The notes beneath the pieces are model-generated. The model worked only from the letters and a program-made list of their open reading frames with translations, searched no databases and was not told the origin of the DNA. This document shows positions 25,064 through 38,271 of a DNA stretch of 64,000 nt, piece after piece (position 1 is the stretch's first letter; each line of letters begins with the position of its first letter). The translations under genes and the position numbers were made by a program. This DNA is from Condylostoma magnum (lineage: Eukaryota; Ciliophora; Heterotrichea; Heterotrichida; Condylostomatidae), in contig CAKKTI010000006.1 in the NCBI GenBank assembly GCA_920105805.1, positions 62,001 to 126,000 of the forward strand. Reading direction: 5' to 3'.

Positions 25064-26482
25064 ATGGAAGAAACACAAATTAGATAGCATATTAAGGACT
25101 ATTTAAGCTTTAATAAATTTAACAATACATTATAAGCGTTTGAGGAAGAATTAAAACAACATCCAATCCGTTCAGCTAAAAAGCAGTAAAAGACAGATGA
25201 GGAATTAGCAAATTTACCTAGAATATACTAAGTATTTCAACAAGACCGTCCAAAATCAGCTCGAGAAGCATTACTGGACAAACAACTAAAAAGTATAGAA
25301 AAGAACTACTCAGTAGTTCTCCAAACAGCTAAATAACTCTTAGCAATATCCCTAGACTCCATTAGTAAATTGAAGGCTCCTTAAAACAGTTAATCAGTGC
25401 AGCAGACAATAGAAGTTTACTCTAAGCAGTTATCCTAATTCCACTCAGTGCTTATGAGTGACTTGACTATGGATGAAACATAGGCCTAGAACTGGTTATA
25501 AGAGTAGACGATTAAAGACACGCGGAACAGTATAAGCAATGCAATGAAGCAAAAGGACCACTCGTCTATAATCCAGGAGTTGATGCAAGTACGGGCGGCT
25601 GCTTTAGCCATTCATCCAAGACAGCGCCGTAAGCTCATAGATTAAATGATAAAATCTGACATCATGTGCAGATAATCAGCTGCAATGGTTCGCAGTAGAA
25701 ACGATTTGCTAAAGAAACAAGCAGTGGCCATAGTGTCTATATTAGCATCGACGTGTAAAGGTACTTAGTACTTACTGAAAAATCAGGGAGAATAGTTAGT
25801 TTCAGGCCTCACTGAAATTTTGACACAGGGGGAACCAGGGAGTATTATACAGCGCTTATCGCTGTCAGCACTGTAGAAAATTTCAGTATGGGAGGACCAG
25901 GTTACCCAATCACTGATAGACAGCGGGCTTATACAGTGGATTTGCTAGGAGATTGTACAGAAGTGTATACTGGGACACGAATACATACACGAGTTTTGCC
26001 TGGATTTTGGAACTGGACTCCTTGCTAATCTCATAAACAGCAGCTATGGAATGGTTTATTTAGAATGCAGATAATAAGAAACTGCGTTCATTATGCAAAC
26101 CCTATTAGAATGCTTGACTAAGAGTAATATAAGTTCATGTGTTATCATACACCTGCTGGTTGTATTAACATGCCTAGCTAATGAAAGGTTCTTTGGAGTG
26201 TAGTTATAAGAAGCATAGTTCTCTGATAGAATTGGGGAGTTTGTAGAGTTCTACAGTATGCATACTGTTGAAAATGAAGATCCGGATAATCGGCGTACTA
26301 TTTTAGACATGTGTGCACATCTTTTTCACCCAAGGGAACAAAGTGTGGGTAATTTGGACACAAGTGAAGTTATGGAGTTTAATGTAAAGAAGCATTAGGA
26401 AGAAATAAAAGAATTAGAGAAAAGAATGGACGATGAGAATGAGTTAATCGTTTTTGAGTGTTTTCCTGATGAAATTGATTAG
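25064..26482 (+). CDS. ARMC9: ARMC9, LisH- and armadillo-containing ciliary protein
   Basis: 472 residues, one frame. The N-terminus is a LisH dimerisation motif (IRQHIKDYLSFNKFNNTL, residues 6-23). A helical linker follows, then armadillo repeats matching ARMC9: DLLKKQAVAIVSILASTCKG, LSLSALQKISVWED, LIDSGLIQWICQEIV, GTGLLANLINSSYGM. ARMC9 sits at the ciliary base and tip and is linked to Joubert syndrome in humans; the algal and ciliate orthologues are also ciliary. It is shorter than vertebrate ARMC9, ending just after the ARM region. The stop is TAG followed by TAA. Confidence 0.88.
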
Positions 26483-26497
26483 TAATTAAAATTTTAG

Positions 26498-26779
26498 CTA
26501 AATACGAGACTCTATTGAGGCCATTTCTAAGAAGTCAGCGGAAGGCTTGGTTAATTTTTCCTTTAAAAACTGTTTCTGAAATAAATAACAGGCAACACCA
26601 ATTATTATGTAAATAAAACAAGCAATTGCAGTTATTCTGTAGTAATTATCGCTTATTTCCATAGGAAGGTACTCGTATTTTCCGTATAAAGCAAGTGTAA
26701 GTAAAGCCTGAGTATGATTTACAAGCATTGCTGCTGCAAAGAAGGAAAAACTGTAGCAAAGGGTTATATAAGTTCGCAT
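26498..26779 (-). CDS. Small two-TM protein
   Basis: 93 residues with no in-frame stop even under the standard code. Two membrane helices are visible: YITLCYSFSFFAAAMLV at the N-terminus and ITAIACFIYIIIGVACYLF, followed by a Lys-rich short tail. No family is recognised. It lies 10 bases downstream of SPT4 on the same strand and converges on ARMC9 with 15 bases between stops. Confidence 0.65.
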   Translation of the reverse strand: MRTYITLCYSFSFFAAAMLVNHTQALLTLALYGKYEYLPMEISDNYYRITAIACFIYIIIGVACYLFQKQFLKEKLTKPSADFLEMASIESRI

Positions 26780-26789
26780 TTTTATAATT

Positions 26790-27113
26790 TCATCTATTTC
26801 TATTTAATTCTAATTCTATGTCTTCTGGAATTGTCCCTTAAACGTCAATTGAATAACAGCCTGGAATCTTTTAATCTGCTCCGTTCCACTTAGCTACTCA
26901 CGAGTGTTAAGGGTTCATTATGCTTAACATTCCTTCAAATCGAGCTGATGTGCATAAAATCATGCGCTCTTAATCCCCTCTAATTTTCAGTTCTTCACAG
27001 TTTTAGCAGCCTTCTTTAATTCATTAGTCCTCGGTTTTTATTAATCGACATTAAAGGCATGAGCGGAGCTTTACGAATTTTTCTGGAATGCTGGCTTCGG
27101 TTTCCAAATCCAT
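26790..27113 (-). CDS. SPT4: Transcription elongation factor SPT4
   Basis: 107 residues, close to the usual 100-120. The N-terminal zinc finger is complete (CLQC at 19-22, CQNC at 36-39) with the family sequence KLRSCLQCRLIKTEDQ; the NGN-partner part has SIMNPQHSWVAKW and IPGCYSIDV. SPT4 pairs with SPT5 on RNA polymerase II to aid elongation. Codons 31 and 72 are TGA; codon 72 is the near-invariant Trp of SWVAKW. The gene ends at TGA 26792-26790, exactly at family length, and the next in-frame TAA or TAG is more than 70 bases further, inside the neighbouring gene. TGA therefore means both Trp and stop in one short gene. Confidence 0.95.
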
Positions 27114-27243
27114 CTTAAATATGCAAAGTTTTATTGGTAATTTAAAGATATAAAATGATTTTATGTTTGCTGTTATTGGAGTAATAGATTCAATAAAATC
27201 TTATGTTTTAAGCTTAATTTATTCTTATACATTAATAATTATA

Positions 27244-28662
<1,419 letters not shown>

Positions 28663-28689
28663 AATTTTAGTTGCCTTAAATAATTAAAA

Positions 28690-30291
28690 ATGTCTGAAAT
28701 ATGTGAGGAAGAACTAAACATAAGATCGACTTTACGAAATGAGTCGACTGATTTATCTGGATTACTTTTGTGTGATATTAATACAAGTATGCAAAAAGGT
28801 AAAAGTTAGATAAACGATGACTGATTTAAGTGAAACTGAGAAAAAAAATCAATGTAATTTTACAGTAAAATAATAATGCTAACTAAACTCTAAGGAGTTT
28901 TGTCACTACTTATATTAATTTTGTATTAAATAGCTGTAATTTTTATATAGGATGAAATGAAATTTAAAAACTATGAAGAATCAGAAATATAATTACTAAA
29001 TGCAGCCGTTGCAATGCTTACAGTAGTACTAGAGCTTATAATACTTAAATATTATCATTATTGATCTAATTTTAACTACAATTACCACAGATTTGCAGCC
29101 TTAGGTAAATATTATGTAGATTTAAATGAATGGTAATAAAAGTTACGCCCTTAATTACTTTTAGAGGTTGTACTAAATTTACCAATGCCACTTATAATTT
29201 TTGACTATTAATTTGAGTTAGAGTAGATGGGAAATATAACTTAATACTAACTCAGCGATGTATTATTTACCCTTGCTTTAATAAAAATATACCATGTGCT
29301 TAGAATGACACTTTACTATTCCTACTATATGCAGTATTAACCTATGAATATAATATACGAATAAGGTATAAAAAATGTATGAAAGGCTTAGCTTAAATTT
29401 TCGCTAAAATCTAATATAATTTTGTACTCTATACTATCGTACTGCTTAATCATATGAATCTTTGGCATAGTATTGCATGTATACGAAAGACCGTTTGAAG
29501 ATAATGTATAATAAGAGCCTTACAACAGTCTTTGAGGCATTTTTGAGTCTAATACATCTTTAGGATATGGTGAGTTTTATCTATAGAGTCATTTAGGACG
29601 AGGAACCATTCTTGTAGTGGCTATTTGTGGTTCATACTTAATTTCATCATAAATTGACATATTCTAGCAACTTTTTGAATTTGAGCCTAGTTAAAAGGTA
29701 TTGTATAAGTACTTATGACGATAAATAGTACTCAGACAATCTATTAAACTACAAGCTGTTATATTAATCTAAAGGAACTTTAGACTATAATTACTAAGAA
29801 GGAAAAACAAACAATCTCGTCTAGGTGCAGTAGAGAAGTATTTCCGGCAGTTATAAAGTTTCAAGCTTTTAACAATTCCATTAAAACACCCTCCGAATGT
29901 GAATTAACTTTGCTTAAACTTAGCCAGGAAGTACTATAATCTATCAAAAAGACCTCTAATAGACGACTAATAACGTGAAAATGCAGCACGGAGTCAAGTA
30001 ATGGAATCTTTAAACATCATAAGCCTTATAAAGAATATGATTACTATGCAGAAGAATATATCAATACAAATGAACAATCTATCTACTGATATTATTACAA
30101 GGAGATTCAAGACATACAAAGACATTACTTATGTGTCAAATGTCTCAAAATACAAAAACGAGGGAAGCTTAAAAGCAGATTAGAACTTGATACTGCAGGC
30201 CAATGTTAGAAGAAGAACTGTAATAGTCCAAAGACCAATTTTTTCAATATCAGAATCTAGTTCAGATAGTTTATCTAATGATTCTAATTAA
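28690..30291 (+). CDS. K+ channel paralogue with GYGE filter
   Basis: 533 residues, one frame. Same plan as the upstream channel: six helices, pore loop, then an IQ-like segment (AVILIQRNFRLQLLRR). The filter reads SLGYGE (residues 290-295), with Glu in place of the usual Asp after GYG, and the pore-helix Trp282 is written TGA (NSLWGIFES). The N-terminus and long C-terminal tail differ from the neighbour, so the duplication is not recent. Its tandem stop TAA TAA begins inside the TTAA shared with the stop of the small gene on the opposite strand. K+ selectivity is expected, though the Asp-to-Glu change may alter outer-pore properties. Confidence 0.83.
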
Positions 30292-30452
30292 TAACATAAT
30301 GGACACTTGCCTTTGTCTAAACAACAAATATGCACAAAGTGAAAGCATTTGAGTTACATGCTGGGTAATTCTTCTATTGCCTTACATTTTCCTGCCTCAC
30401 ATCTAAACACATTCTTCCTATAAGCCTCTTATCTTCCTTAGCAACACCCCAT
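30288..30452 (-). CDS. 54-aa RING-H2-like zinc protein
   Basis: A complete 55-codon gene. The 54 residues include C18, C23, C36, H38, H41, C44 (or C43), C50 and C53, in the order C-C-C-H-H-C-C-C, ending [21 protein letters not shown]. The second half fits the RING-H2 consensus (L-x-C-x-H-x2-H-x2-C-x5-C-P-x-C); only the first pair is spaced C-x4-C instead of C-x2-C. RING-H2 domains are E3 ubiquitin ligase modules, usually part of larger proteins. The start MGCC could be lipidated. Its stop overlaps the K+ channel stop, and its ATG lies 7 bases from the ATG of the divergent kinase gene. Confidence 0.6.
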
Positions 30453-30459
30453 TTTAATA

Positions 30460-33400
30460 ATGGCAGCACCGTTACAGGAAAAGGAATTTCCTCGTGTGAT
30501 TTTTGTTACTGGAGGGCCGGGTACTGGTAAAGGCACACAGTGTGCTAATTTAGTAACTGAACTAGGCTACTCCCACGTTTCAGTGGGTGATATAATGAGA
30601 GAGGAGATCAGAAGCGGAAGTGAGGAGGGTCAATCAATTCTTTAAATAGTTTAAGGTGGTAATCTTGTTCCCAAGGAGTTAACTATATCTCTTCTATTGA
30701 AAAGGCTGAAATCAATGGAGGCTGATATTGTATTAATTGATGGATTTCCCAGATCAGCAGAGCAGGCTATATATCTAGAGCATCTGGGAGTTAACATAGA
30801 CTATATTTTGCACTTTGACACAGATAGAGAGGATGTGCTATTAGAGCGTTTAATTGAACGAGGCCGGACGAGTGGCAGGGCAGATGATAATGAAGAAACT
30901 ATATTTAAAAGGTTCTTTGTGTATAAGGCAGAATCTGTCCCTGTGCTAGCGCTTTACGAGCCCTTTGGATATGTAAGAAAAGTGGACTGTCTGGCTGGGA
31001 TTCCCCTGGTGCTTCAAAGAACAATGAAGGCTTTAAGAGCAGAGTTGTTTTGTGTTATTGGGTAAAAGTTCAGTGGGAAAACATCCCTGAGCAAGAAATA
31101 TGAGCAGCTAATGCGGTATAAAGTGATTGATCTAGAAGAGTTGAAGGTTAAGGTTGTAGAGGGTAGGAAGGTTGTTATGGATGACGATGCTGAAATTGTT
31201 AACGCTGTTGTGTACAAGTTGCTGCATTTGAAGTCTGAGTATAGGATTCTGCTTGAGAACTTTCCGGAGAATGAGGCGTAGATGCACTTGTTTGATAATA
31301 TTTTAGGATAGCCCAATAGAGTCGTGTATGTTAAATGTGAGCAGGATATTGCGTAGATGAGGATTCTAGGGCTGGACAAAAGTGACCCTAATTATATGAA
31401 TGTTGGACAGTACAGCTAACTGTATAGGCAGTATAGTGATAACATTGCACCTGTGTTGAAGTATTATTAGTAAAATTTAGGGAGTTGTTATGGAGAAGTT
31501 GATGGGGGTAGTAATTTTATTGATAGTATTGAAAGGTAGTTTATAAAAATTCTAAGTCCTGAAGTTGTTTTAGTTCGAGGAGATATTAGGAGACCTTTTT
31601 TAGCATATTTGAAAAGCTAAGGGTATAATTTAGTAAATGCAGCGATGCTTTTAAAGCTGTATATTGGAGGAAGACATAAACTTATTTAAGATATTGAAGA
31701 ATACTAGTAATCTGATGATTTTAGTATTATCAACATACTCATGGAGAAAGTACTAAGTGGAAATGGACAGTTAAAATTCGCTATATACAATTTCGCAAGA
31801 TATGATGCAAAAATCTCCTAATTATTTGAAACGTCCATTTGCCCTATACATCAAGTATACTACTTAGATCCTCCATAAAAAACAGTTCCTGATAAAGTAA
31901 CTTTGCAATACTTTAAATAAAACAGATTAGTAAAGATACCATCTGGCTCACTAGGCTTTACAGAGAATATTAGACCAGCTGAAGTACAAAACATCATAAA
32001 AGCAATTGATAACTGCAAGGAAAGAACATCAGGGCAGGTAATCTGGATAGTCGGTCCTACAGCCTCGGGTAAGACTGAAATTTTTAACATTTTATGCTAA
32101 AACGAGTAATTTGAGACAGTAGACTTATCAGAAATCTCAGAGGACTACAAAACCTAAATTTCTACAGACGATGATCCTAAAGACACATTAACCTTAACAG
32201 AGTTTGGAGACAGTCTTAATTTCTATCTTACTAAAAACATAAACAAAACACTTGTATTCGACGGACTTTTAGCTTAAGAGTACCTCAGCCTACCTGATCC
32301 CTTATTCCCAGAATAAGAAGAAGGGGAATAACAGGAAGACGGGGCAGGGCCTGAGGATGATCCTAATCTTGATTTTAAGGCGATTGAGCAGGCTCAAAGA
32401 TTTAAGCACTTTTTAAGTAGAATCCCACTTTTAAGCTTAATTGAGTGCACTGCTTAGGAGGAGGTTTTAGAGAAAAGATTAAAGGTAAAGAATGAGATAG
32501 CTGAAGAAGAGGAAATTGGTAGTGATATGAAATTAGAGATTTTAGAAGGACTTTTGTTCTGTGAAAAGTTAGATTTTGTTGAGGAAAAAGTACCTTGGAA
32601 TGTGCCGGAATACTTGTTTGTTAATACAACGGAAATGATGGTAAGGGATCTTAAATAGCAGATTAATAATGACTACCAGTAAAAGCTTATTCTAATCACA
32701 AGTGAGTTTTATTGGCTAGATAGCTATATAGCTGAAATTTGCTTTAAAAATGACTTCTACTTTGCTTCCTGGGAACATTATGTATAAAAGGTGAAAAATG
32801 AAAATGACTCTATGAGGGAACTACTTGAAGGCAATTGGAATTTGTCATAAGAGCATAAAAGTTACATATCATAGAAAATATTAGCAAGCAAGCCTAAAAG
32901 ATAGTTGGTTACTGTTTTATATGACTATCCTATTTCTAATATCGACGGGTATATGACACATATTGAAGAACTTATTCAACTAGAGAGTATTTTTGGGAAA
33001 ATCCAGGCATACTTAAATTTTGCAACTAGTCAGCAAGTATCAATAGTAGAAAAGTTACCAGTAAGGCAAAGAAAAGTAAAAGTAGTACAGGAAGAAAATG
33101 AGGAAGATGATAATGAAGAGGAGGAGAAGGAATAAAAAGAGGAATAGCCAGATGAAGAGGAAGAAATTGTGCCTATGTGGAACAATTTCGAGAGTAGTAC
33201 TTTTGCATAAGCATTCGCTTATTTAAATGGACTAGAAGCATAAAGAAAGAATTAATAAAATCCAACACTTGAAGAAATGAATGAAAATATGGCAGAAATC
33301 TTTAAAAATTTACAGCAAAAACAATTAGTTTCTATTATACTAAGTAGTGATGCCTCGTTATAGCTCTTTAGAGACATAACTGACAATGAAGTACCAGCAT

Positions 33401-35910
33401 CTCCTTATTTCAAGTAAGAACTTCCCTTAGATATAAGTGATCTAGGTGATCTTTAATTAAAAATAGAGTAAAACTTTACCAGTGACAGGGCCAAATAGTT
33501 CTTTTTTGAAAATTTCAGCTCATATACAATTCCCTTCCACAAATTCTATGAATCATTTTGCAATTACTTGCAAGGCTAGGACATTTAACCTACTGCAGGA
33601 CTATACCAAGTAATGAGAAACATTATAGACTTTAATAGAAACCATGTCATAGATGCTGAAGATGTCAACTAGTTTTTTGTGAGGTGGGAAGACGCCTCAA
33701 AACGATCGGAAATTTTAGAATTGGCTAAAAACTAAAATTCTAAGGAAAAATAGGACAAAGTAGGCTATAATTTGATTTTAATAGTAGAGAACAGTCAGAC
33801 TAACCCAGAAACCTAAGCCAAGAGCTTCCAGGCCGGTGATATTTTTGAAATTACATACGAGGGATACCCAAAAAGCCCTAATTTCAGAGCTGATGGAATT
33901 GCATATGCTGGGCGTTAAACTGCACAGGTAAAAAATGATATAGAGTTTCATACAGCAGATACTAGGATCAAGTTTTCCCACTTTAACATCATAGCAAAGA
34001 AGGACGGTTATTATTTAGTTGATTGTGGAACTATTGATGGTATTTTCCTTAGACTTAAAAATCACCCGGTTGTGCTATTCAATGGAGCATATGCCAGGTT
34101 TGGAGATACTTTATGCAAGGTATCACAGTGCCATGTACTAAACTGCCAGGAGCCAGAAGGAACTGTTTAAAAGTTTGAGTTTTAGAAGTGGTAAGAGCCA
34201 TAAGGAGATTAAACTAAGCTTGAGATTTAATTCTTATCTGGAAGGCTATAAGGAATGAAGTTTGAATTTGACTCTGATACTCCTCATATAACAGTAGGTA
34301 GTGAGGCTGATAGTGATATAAGATTAGACCCTCATCTTAATTTAAATCACGCTTATATAAAATTGACTGAGTACGGGTGGACTATACAGGATAATTATAG
34401 TGTGTAAGGAACATGAATAGCTGTTAACACTTATGATAATATGATACTAGGAAAACCAAGTCATCCCTTGAAACTGAAAAATAATACGGAAATCTAACTT
34501 CCAGGTGTATTGCTCAGAGCTGTTTTTAAGGGAAAAGAAGACATTTATCCTACAATACAGAACTCAAATGGAGTTAGAGAGACTGATTTTACCTAGGAAT
34601 ACTATTTACATTAAGGGCTAATAGGAGAAGGAGCGTTTGCATATATACTGAAATGTACTGAAATTAGTACAAATAACGAATATGCTGTAAAAGTGATAAT
34701 TCCTAATGATGAAAGCTTCGAGGTTTAATGCTTGTAACACTTAGACCATCCTAATATAGTTAAAGTGTATGATATGATTTTATACCAAAAGCGACTGCTA
34801 ATTGTCTAAGAGCTCTGTAAAGGAGGGGATTTGTTTGATAGAATCGTTGCCAGAGGAAATCTGACTGAGGAAGGCAGCCGAATCATAATAAAACAACTTC
34901 TATCCGCCCTAGGCTACTTACACTCAAAAGAAATAGTTCACAGGGATATAAAACCAGAAAACATATGCTTTGCAGAAGATAATGAAGACTCTCCCATAAA
35001 ACTAATTGATTTTGGATCTGCTATAGTTGGTTAAAGCTCATAGAAAGTAGGAAGCGCTTATTACATTGCCCCAGAAATGCTGTAAAAGTAGGGAAAATGC
35101 GATACTAAGTGTGATATATGGGCAGCCGGAGTAGTTTTATACATGCTTATATGTGGATGTCCTCCTTACAACGGGTCTAGTGATGACTAGGTTATGCAGG
35201 CTATAAAAGAAGGAGCTCCTATAAGTTATGACACAAACCAATGGGGATAAGTTTCCAAGCATTGCAGGAGATTTGTAGCCAGTATGTTGATTAGAGATCC
35301 TAAGAGAAGACCATCGGCCCAAGAGTTGCTTTAGAATCCGTGGATACAAGGAAAGGTGAGATTTTTAGATACTAACAAACCAGTTGCAGTAGAAGCACTT
35401 GGAAATCTTAAAAAATTCAACTCTACTACTAAATTACAGCAGGTTATTATGTACTTCATTGCAAACAGAATGCTATAACATGACAAAGAGAAGGAATATT
35501 AGTAATTATTCCATGAAATGGACTAAGATGCATCAGGAACACTGTCAAGAGAAGAGTTAAAGCAAGCTTTCAAGCAAAATCAGGACTTCACAACTGAAGA
35601 AATCGATAAAATTATGGATGAAGTCGATATTAATCAAAGTGGCCAACTTGAGTACTCTGAATTTATCACTGCTGTTATGAAAAGAGCACAAATAGTATCA
35701 AATGAAGTCTTATAGAAAACATTTGATTACTTTGACTAGGATGGAAGTGGAGATATAACCTCAGAAGAGCTAAAGCGGATGTTTGGAAACTCGATTGAAC
35801 AGTGGGCAAAGTTGATTGAGCAAGTAGACAGTAATGAAGATGGGAAGATTGATTTGAAGGAGTTCAAGAACATGATGCTAGCTTTTGTGAATGAACAAGG
35901 GGATAGTTAG
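30460..35910 (+). CDS. Adenylate kinase-like - FHA - calcium-dependent protein kinase fusion
   Basis: 1816 residues in one frame without introns. Residues 1-200 are an adenylate kinase domain ([11 protein letters not shown]-loop, [23 protein letters not shown]). Further AK-like nucleotide-binding folds follow ([26 protein letters not shown]). At about residues 1150-1380 are FHA-type domains ([23 protein letters not shown]). The protein kinase domain (about 1390-1650) looks active: [23 protein letters not shown] at 1494, [13 protein letters not shown]. Four good EF hands follow ([48 protein letters not shown]), as in CDPKs. It would couple Ca2+, adenine nucleotides and phosphorylation. A boundary hidden by Gln-coding TAA pairs (for example near 33255) cannot be ruled out. 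Confidence 0.82.
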
Positions 35911-35923
35911 TTACATTTTATTA

Positions 35924-36970
35924 ATGAAATATAGAACCTTAAGCTTAGATGTTAAAAGGGTTATTGAAGCAAATGACCTAGAGGAGATAAAGTGGGTTAA
36001 ATGGCATAAAACACCTGGTTATGGGAAAAAGCATAAGAGTATTGTGCATTTAGTGGTAAAACATTCAACAAGTGTGAAGGTTTTAGCTTATTTTGTAAAG
36101 AAGTGGAAAAGTTTAGTCAATCAAAGATGTAGATACAGCCGTAAGACTCCTTTATTCTATGCTTGTGTGTTGGGTAAGCTAAATTTTGTTAGGTTTTTGG
36201 TTGAAAAGCATAACGCTAGAATCGATGTTTCTGATAGGAGGAAAATTAGTCCTTTAATGATGAGTGTACAGCGGAATAATTGAGAATTGTTTGAGTATTT
36301 AGTATAAAAGGGAGCTAATTTAAAATAAAAAGATAATAGAGGGTGAAATATATGTCATTTTGCAGCTTATTATAATAATTTATAGGTAATATAATGATTG
36401 AAATAGGAGTGTTTTACCTTATTCTATGAATAAAACAAGGTGAATGAAATTCCTATATACTAATCCATACAACAGAGTAACAAAGAAATCCTTTAGTTTA
36501 TTATATCATCATTTCCTGATTAGGTAGCAGACAGTAAATTATTCAATTATGCTAAAGACGAGAGTATATTAAGTATTTTGAGAAGTAACTGATAAGCTTA
36601 AGCTCATATTCTCCTAGATGCCTTGCTAAAGTACAATCACCCAATAAACACAATTGAATCTCGTTTTAGTCTGAAAGATATCCCAATAAACCTCATAATC
36701 AAATATGACAGAGACGATATATTCAGAGCCTTACTATAACAGGGGGCCATACATCCTCAAAAAGGCCTCGTAAGGCCAAGATCTAAAATACACAAAACAG
36801 CATGCCAAGAAGTATTATGACACTCCAAAAGATCATTTCTCTATCTAATCCATTAATTAGAAATTCATTCAATAGGACTACAAGAGCCCTACTCGTTTTC
36901 AAGATTACCAGTTTCATTGATAAGAGAAGTAGTTAATTATATTTAAATTTCACAACATATTACTTTTTAA
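35924..36970 (+). CDS. Ankyrin-repeat protein with SOCS-box-like C-terminus
   Basis: 348 residues, one frame. Ankyrin repeats fill residues 1-200: KTPLFYACVLGKLNFVRFLVEKH, KISPLMMSVQRNN and a third unit with KGANLKQKDNRGWNICHFAA, whose Trp is TGA. The C-terminal half is helical; SFSRLPVSLIREVVNYI near the end resembles the LPxxL-type tail seen in ankyrin SOCS-box proteins, but this is weak. Partner unknown. ATG 35924 lies 13 bases after the stop of the kinase gene, and the stop TAA TAA (36968-36973) lies 16 bases before the next ATG. Confidence 0.75.
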
Positions 36971-36986
36971 TAATTTTTACCATTGG

Positions 36987-38261
36987 ATGCAGTCAATAAA
37001 CTAAAAGTAATAAGTTAAAAAATCATCTACAAGACCTGAAAGCGCATAAACTAGAAAAAAAGGCAAAAAGTAAGCTAAAAAACCAGAATAGCCCCAATTA
37101 CCTACTGACCAGCTAAACTATTTAATGTAAGTTTAAAATAGGGAAAAGGGTTAAACAAGGTCTAAAAAGGGGAAAAAGGCTTCCAAGTCATAAAGTTCCA
37201 AAAAGCTTAGAGAAGGTAATAATAAATCTCAACAATCGAAATAACTGAGTAGAATTCAGTCTTATAAGCTTGATTTTTTATCTAATGCAAAATAACAACT
37301 TAAGCTGCAGGTTTCAGGGGTAGAAATAACTTAGAACTTTTTAAACAAAAAGCACCAAGAAATTTTTGCTTTAAAGACTGAAATTCAATAAATACAGTCA
37401 ACTTTACTAAATGATAATAATTCAAGCTAAGTGTTGCAATCTATACAAATACCAGTGACATAAACAAGTCAATTGCAATCGATTAAGTTAGACTACGTAG
37501 AAGCTTCATAATATACACGGTAAGAGAAACTGAGATCATAGGAATTGAATACAGCTATGGGAGGTGATATGTATTTCAGATTAAAGGACTTGTATACAAA
37601 ATACGCGAATTCACTGGACAGAGAGTAAATGGAACTGACTTAGTTTATACAGCTACTCTAAAGCATAAAACTAATAAATAAGAGATTTCCTAGGGCAAAG
37701 GCTGAGTTGCTGTTTTACTAAAACAACGGAAGACACTATATAGACTTTTTTAGGTTTTCAGAGATTATAATGGATTTAGCTATTAAAAAGTTCCCGAAGT
37801 TAGACACTTAAGAAGCCATTGAGAAATTACTACTAGATCTAGATATTCCTACATCAAAGATCGACTATATAGACCAACATTATCTCAACTGGCAAGTAGC
37901 CTTCAACAGCTAAGAAATCCAGTCCCTTCTAAGCAACTATATGGTTCTTTTCGGCAGAATATACGATAAATTTAGATCACAAGTATCTGAACATGCTAAT
38001 CACATATCAATCTAAGACTACTTAAACTATTGCAAACATTTTAAAATAATACCGGATCTTATAACAATCTCAGAAGCTATAAAACTATTCAGGGTCTCTA
38101 AGAGTAATTTATTGGTCAAAGATTATCTAGAGTTTGATAATTTTCTTAGGTGCAATATCTATGTGGGAATTTTCGCATTTACTAGAGGAGAATTGAGTCA
38201 CGAGTACTCAGATACAGAATCAGTTCAACTATTTTTGCAGTATTTAGAAGATGTAGTCTAA
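36987..38261 (+). CDS. Coiled-coil protein with TPPP/EF-hand-like domains
   Basis: 424 residues, one frame, ending in TAA TAA TAA. The first 80 residues are Lys/Gln-rich and disordered; residues 90-200 form coiled coil. The C-terminal part has two related helical units (FRLKDLYTKYANSLDREQM...IDFFRFSEIIMDLAIKKF and IYDKFRSQVSEHANHISIQ...YLEFDNFLRCNIYVGIF) that resemble the p25-alpha/TPPP or degenerate EF-hand fold: helix, Met/Ile-x3-F-x3-L, then a short strand and F-x-F-x2-hydrophobic. TPPP-type proteins bind microtubules. No Ca2+-binding loop is intact. Family call is tentative. Confidence 0.65.
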
Positions 38262-38271
38262 TAATAACATT

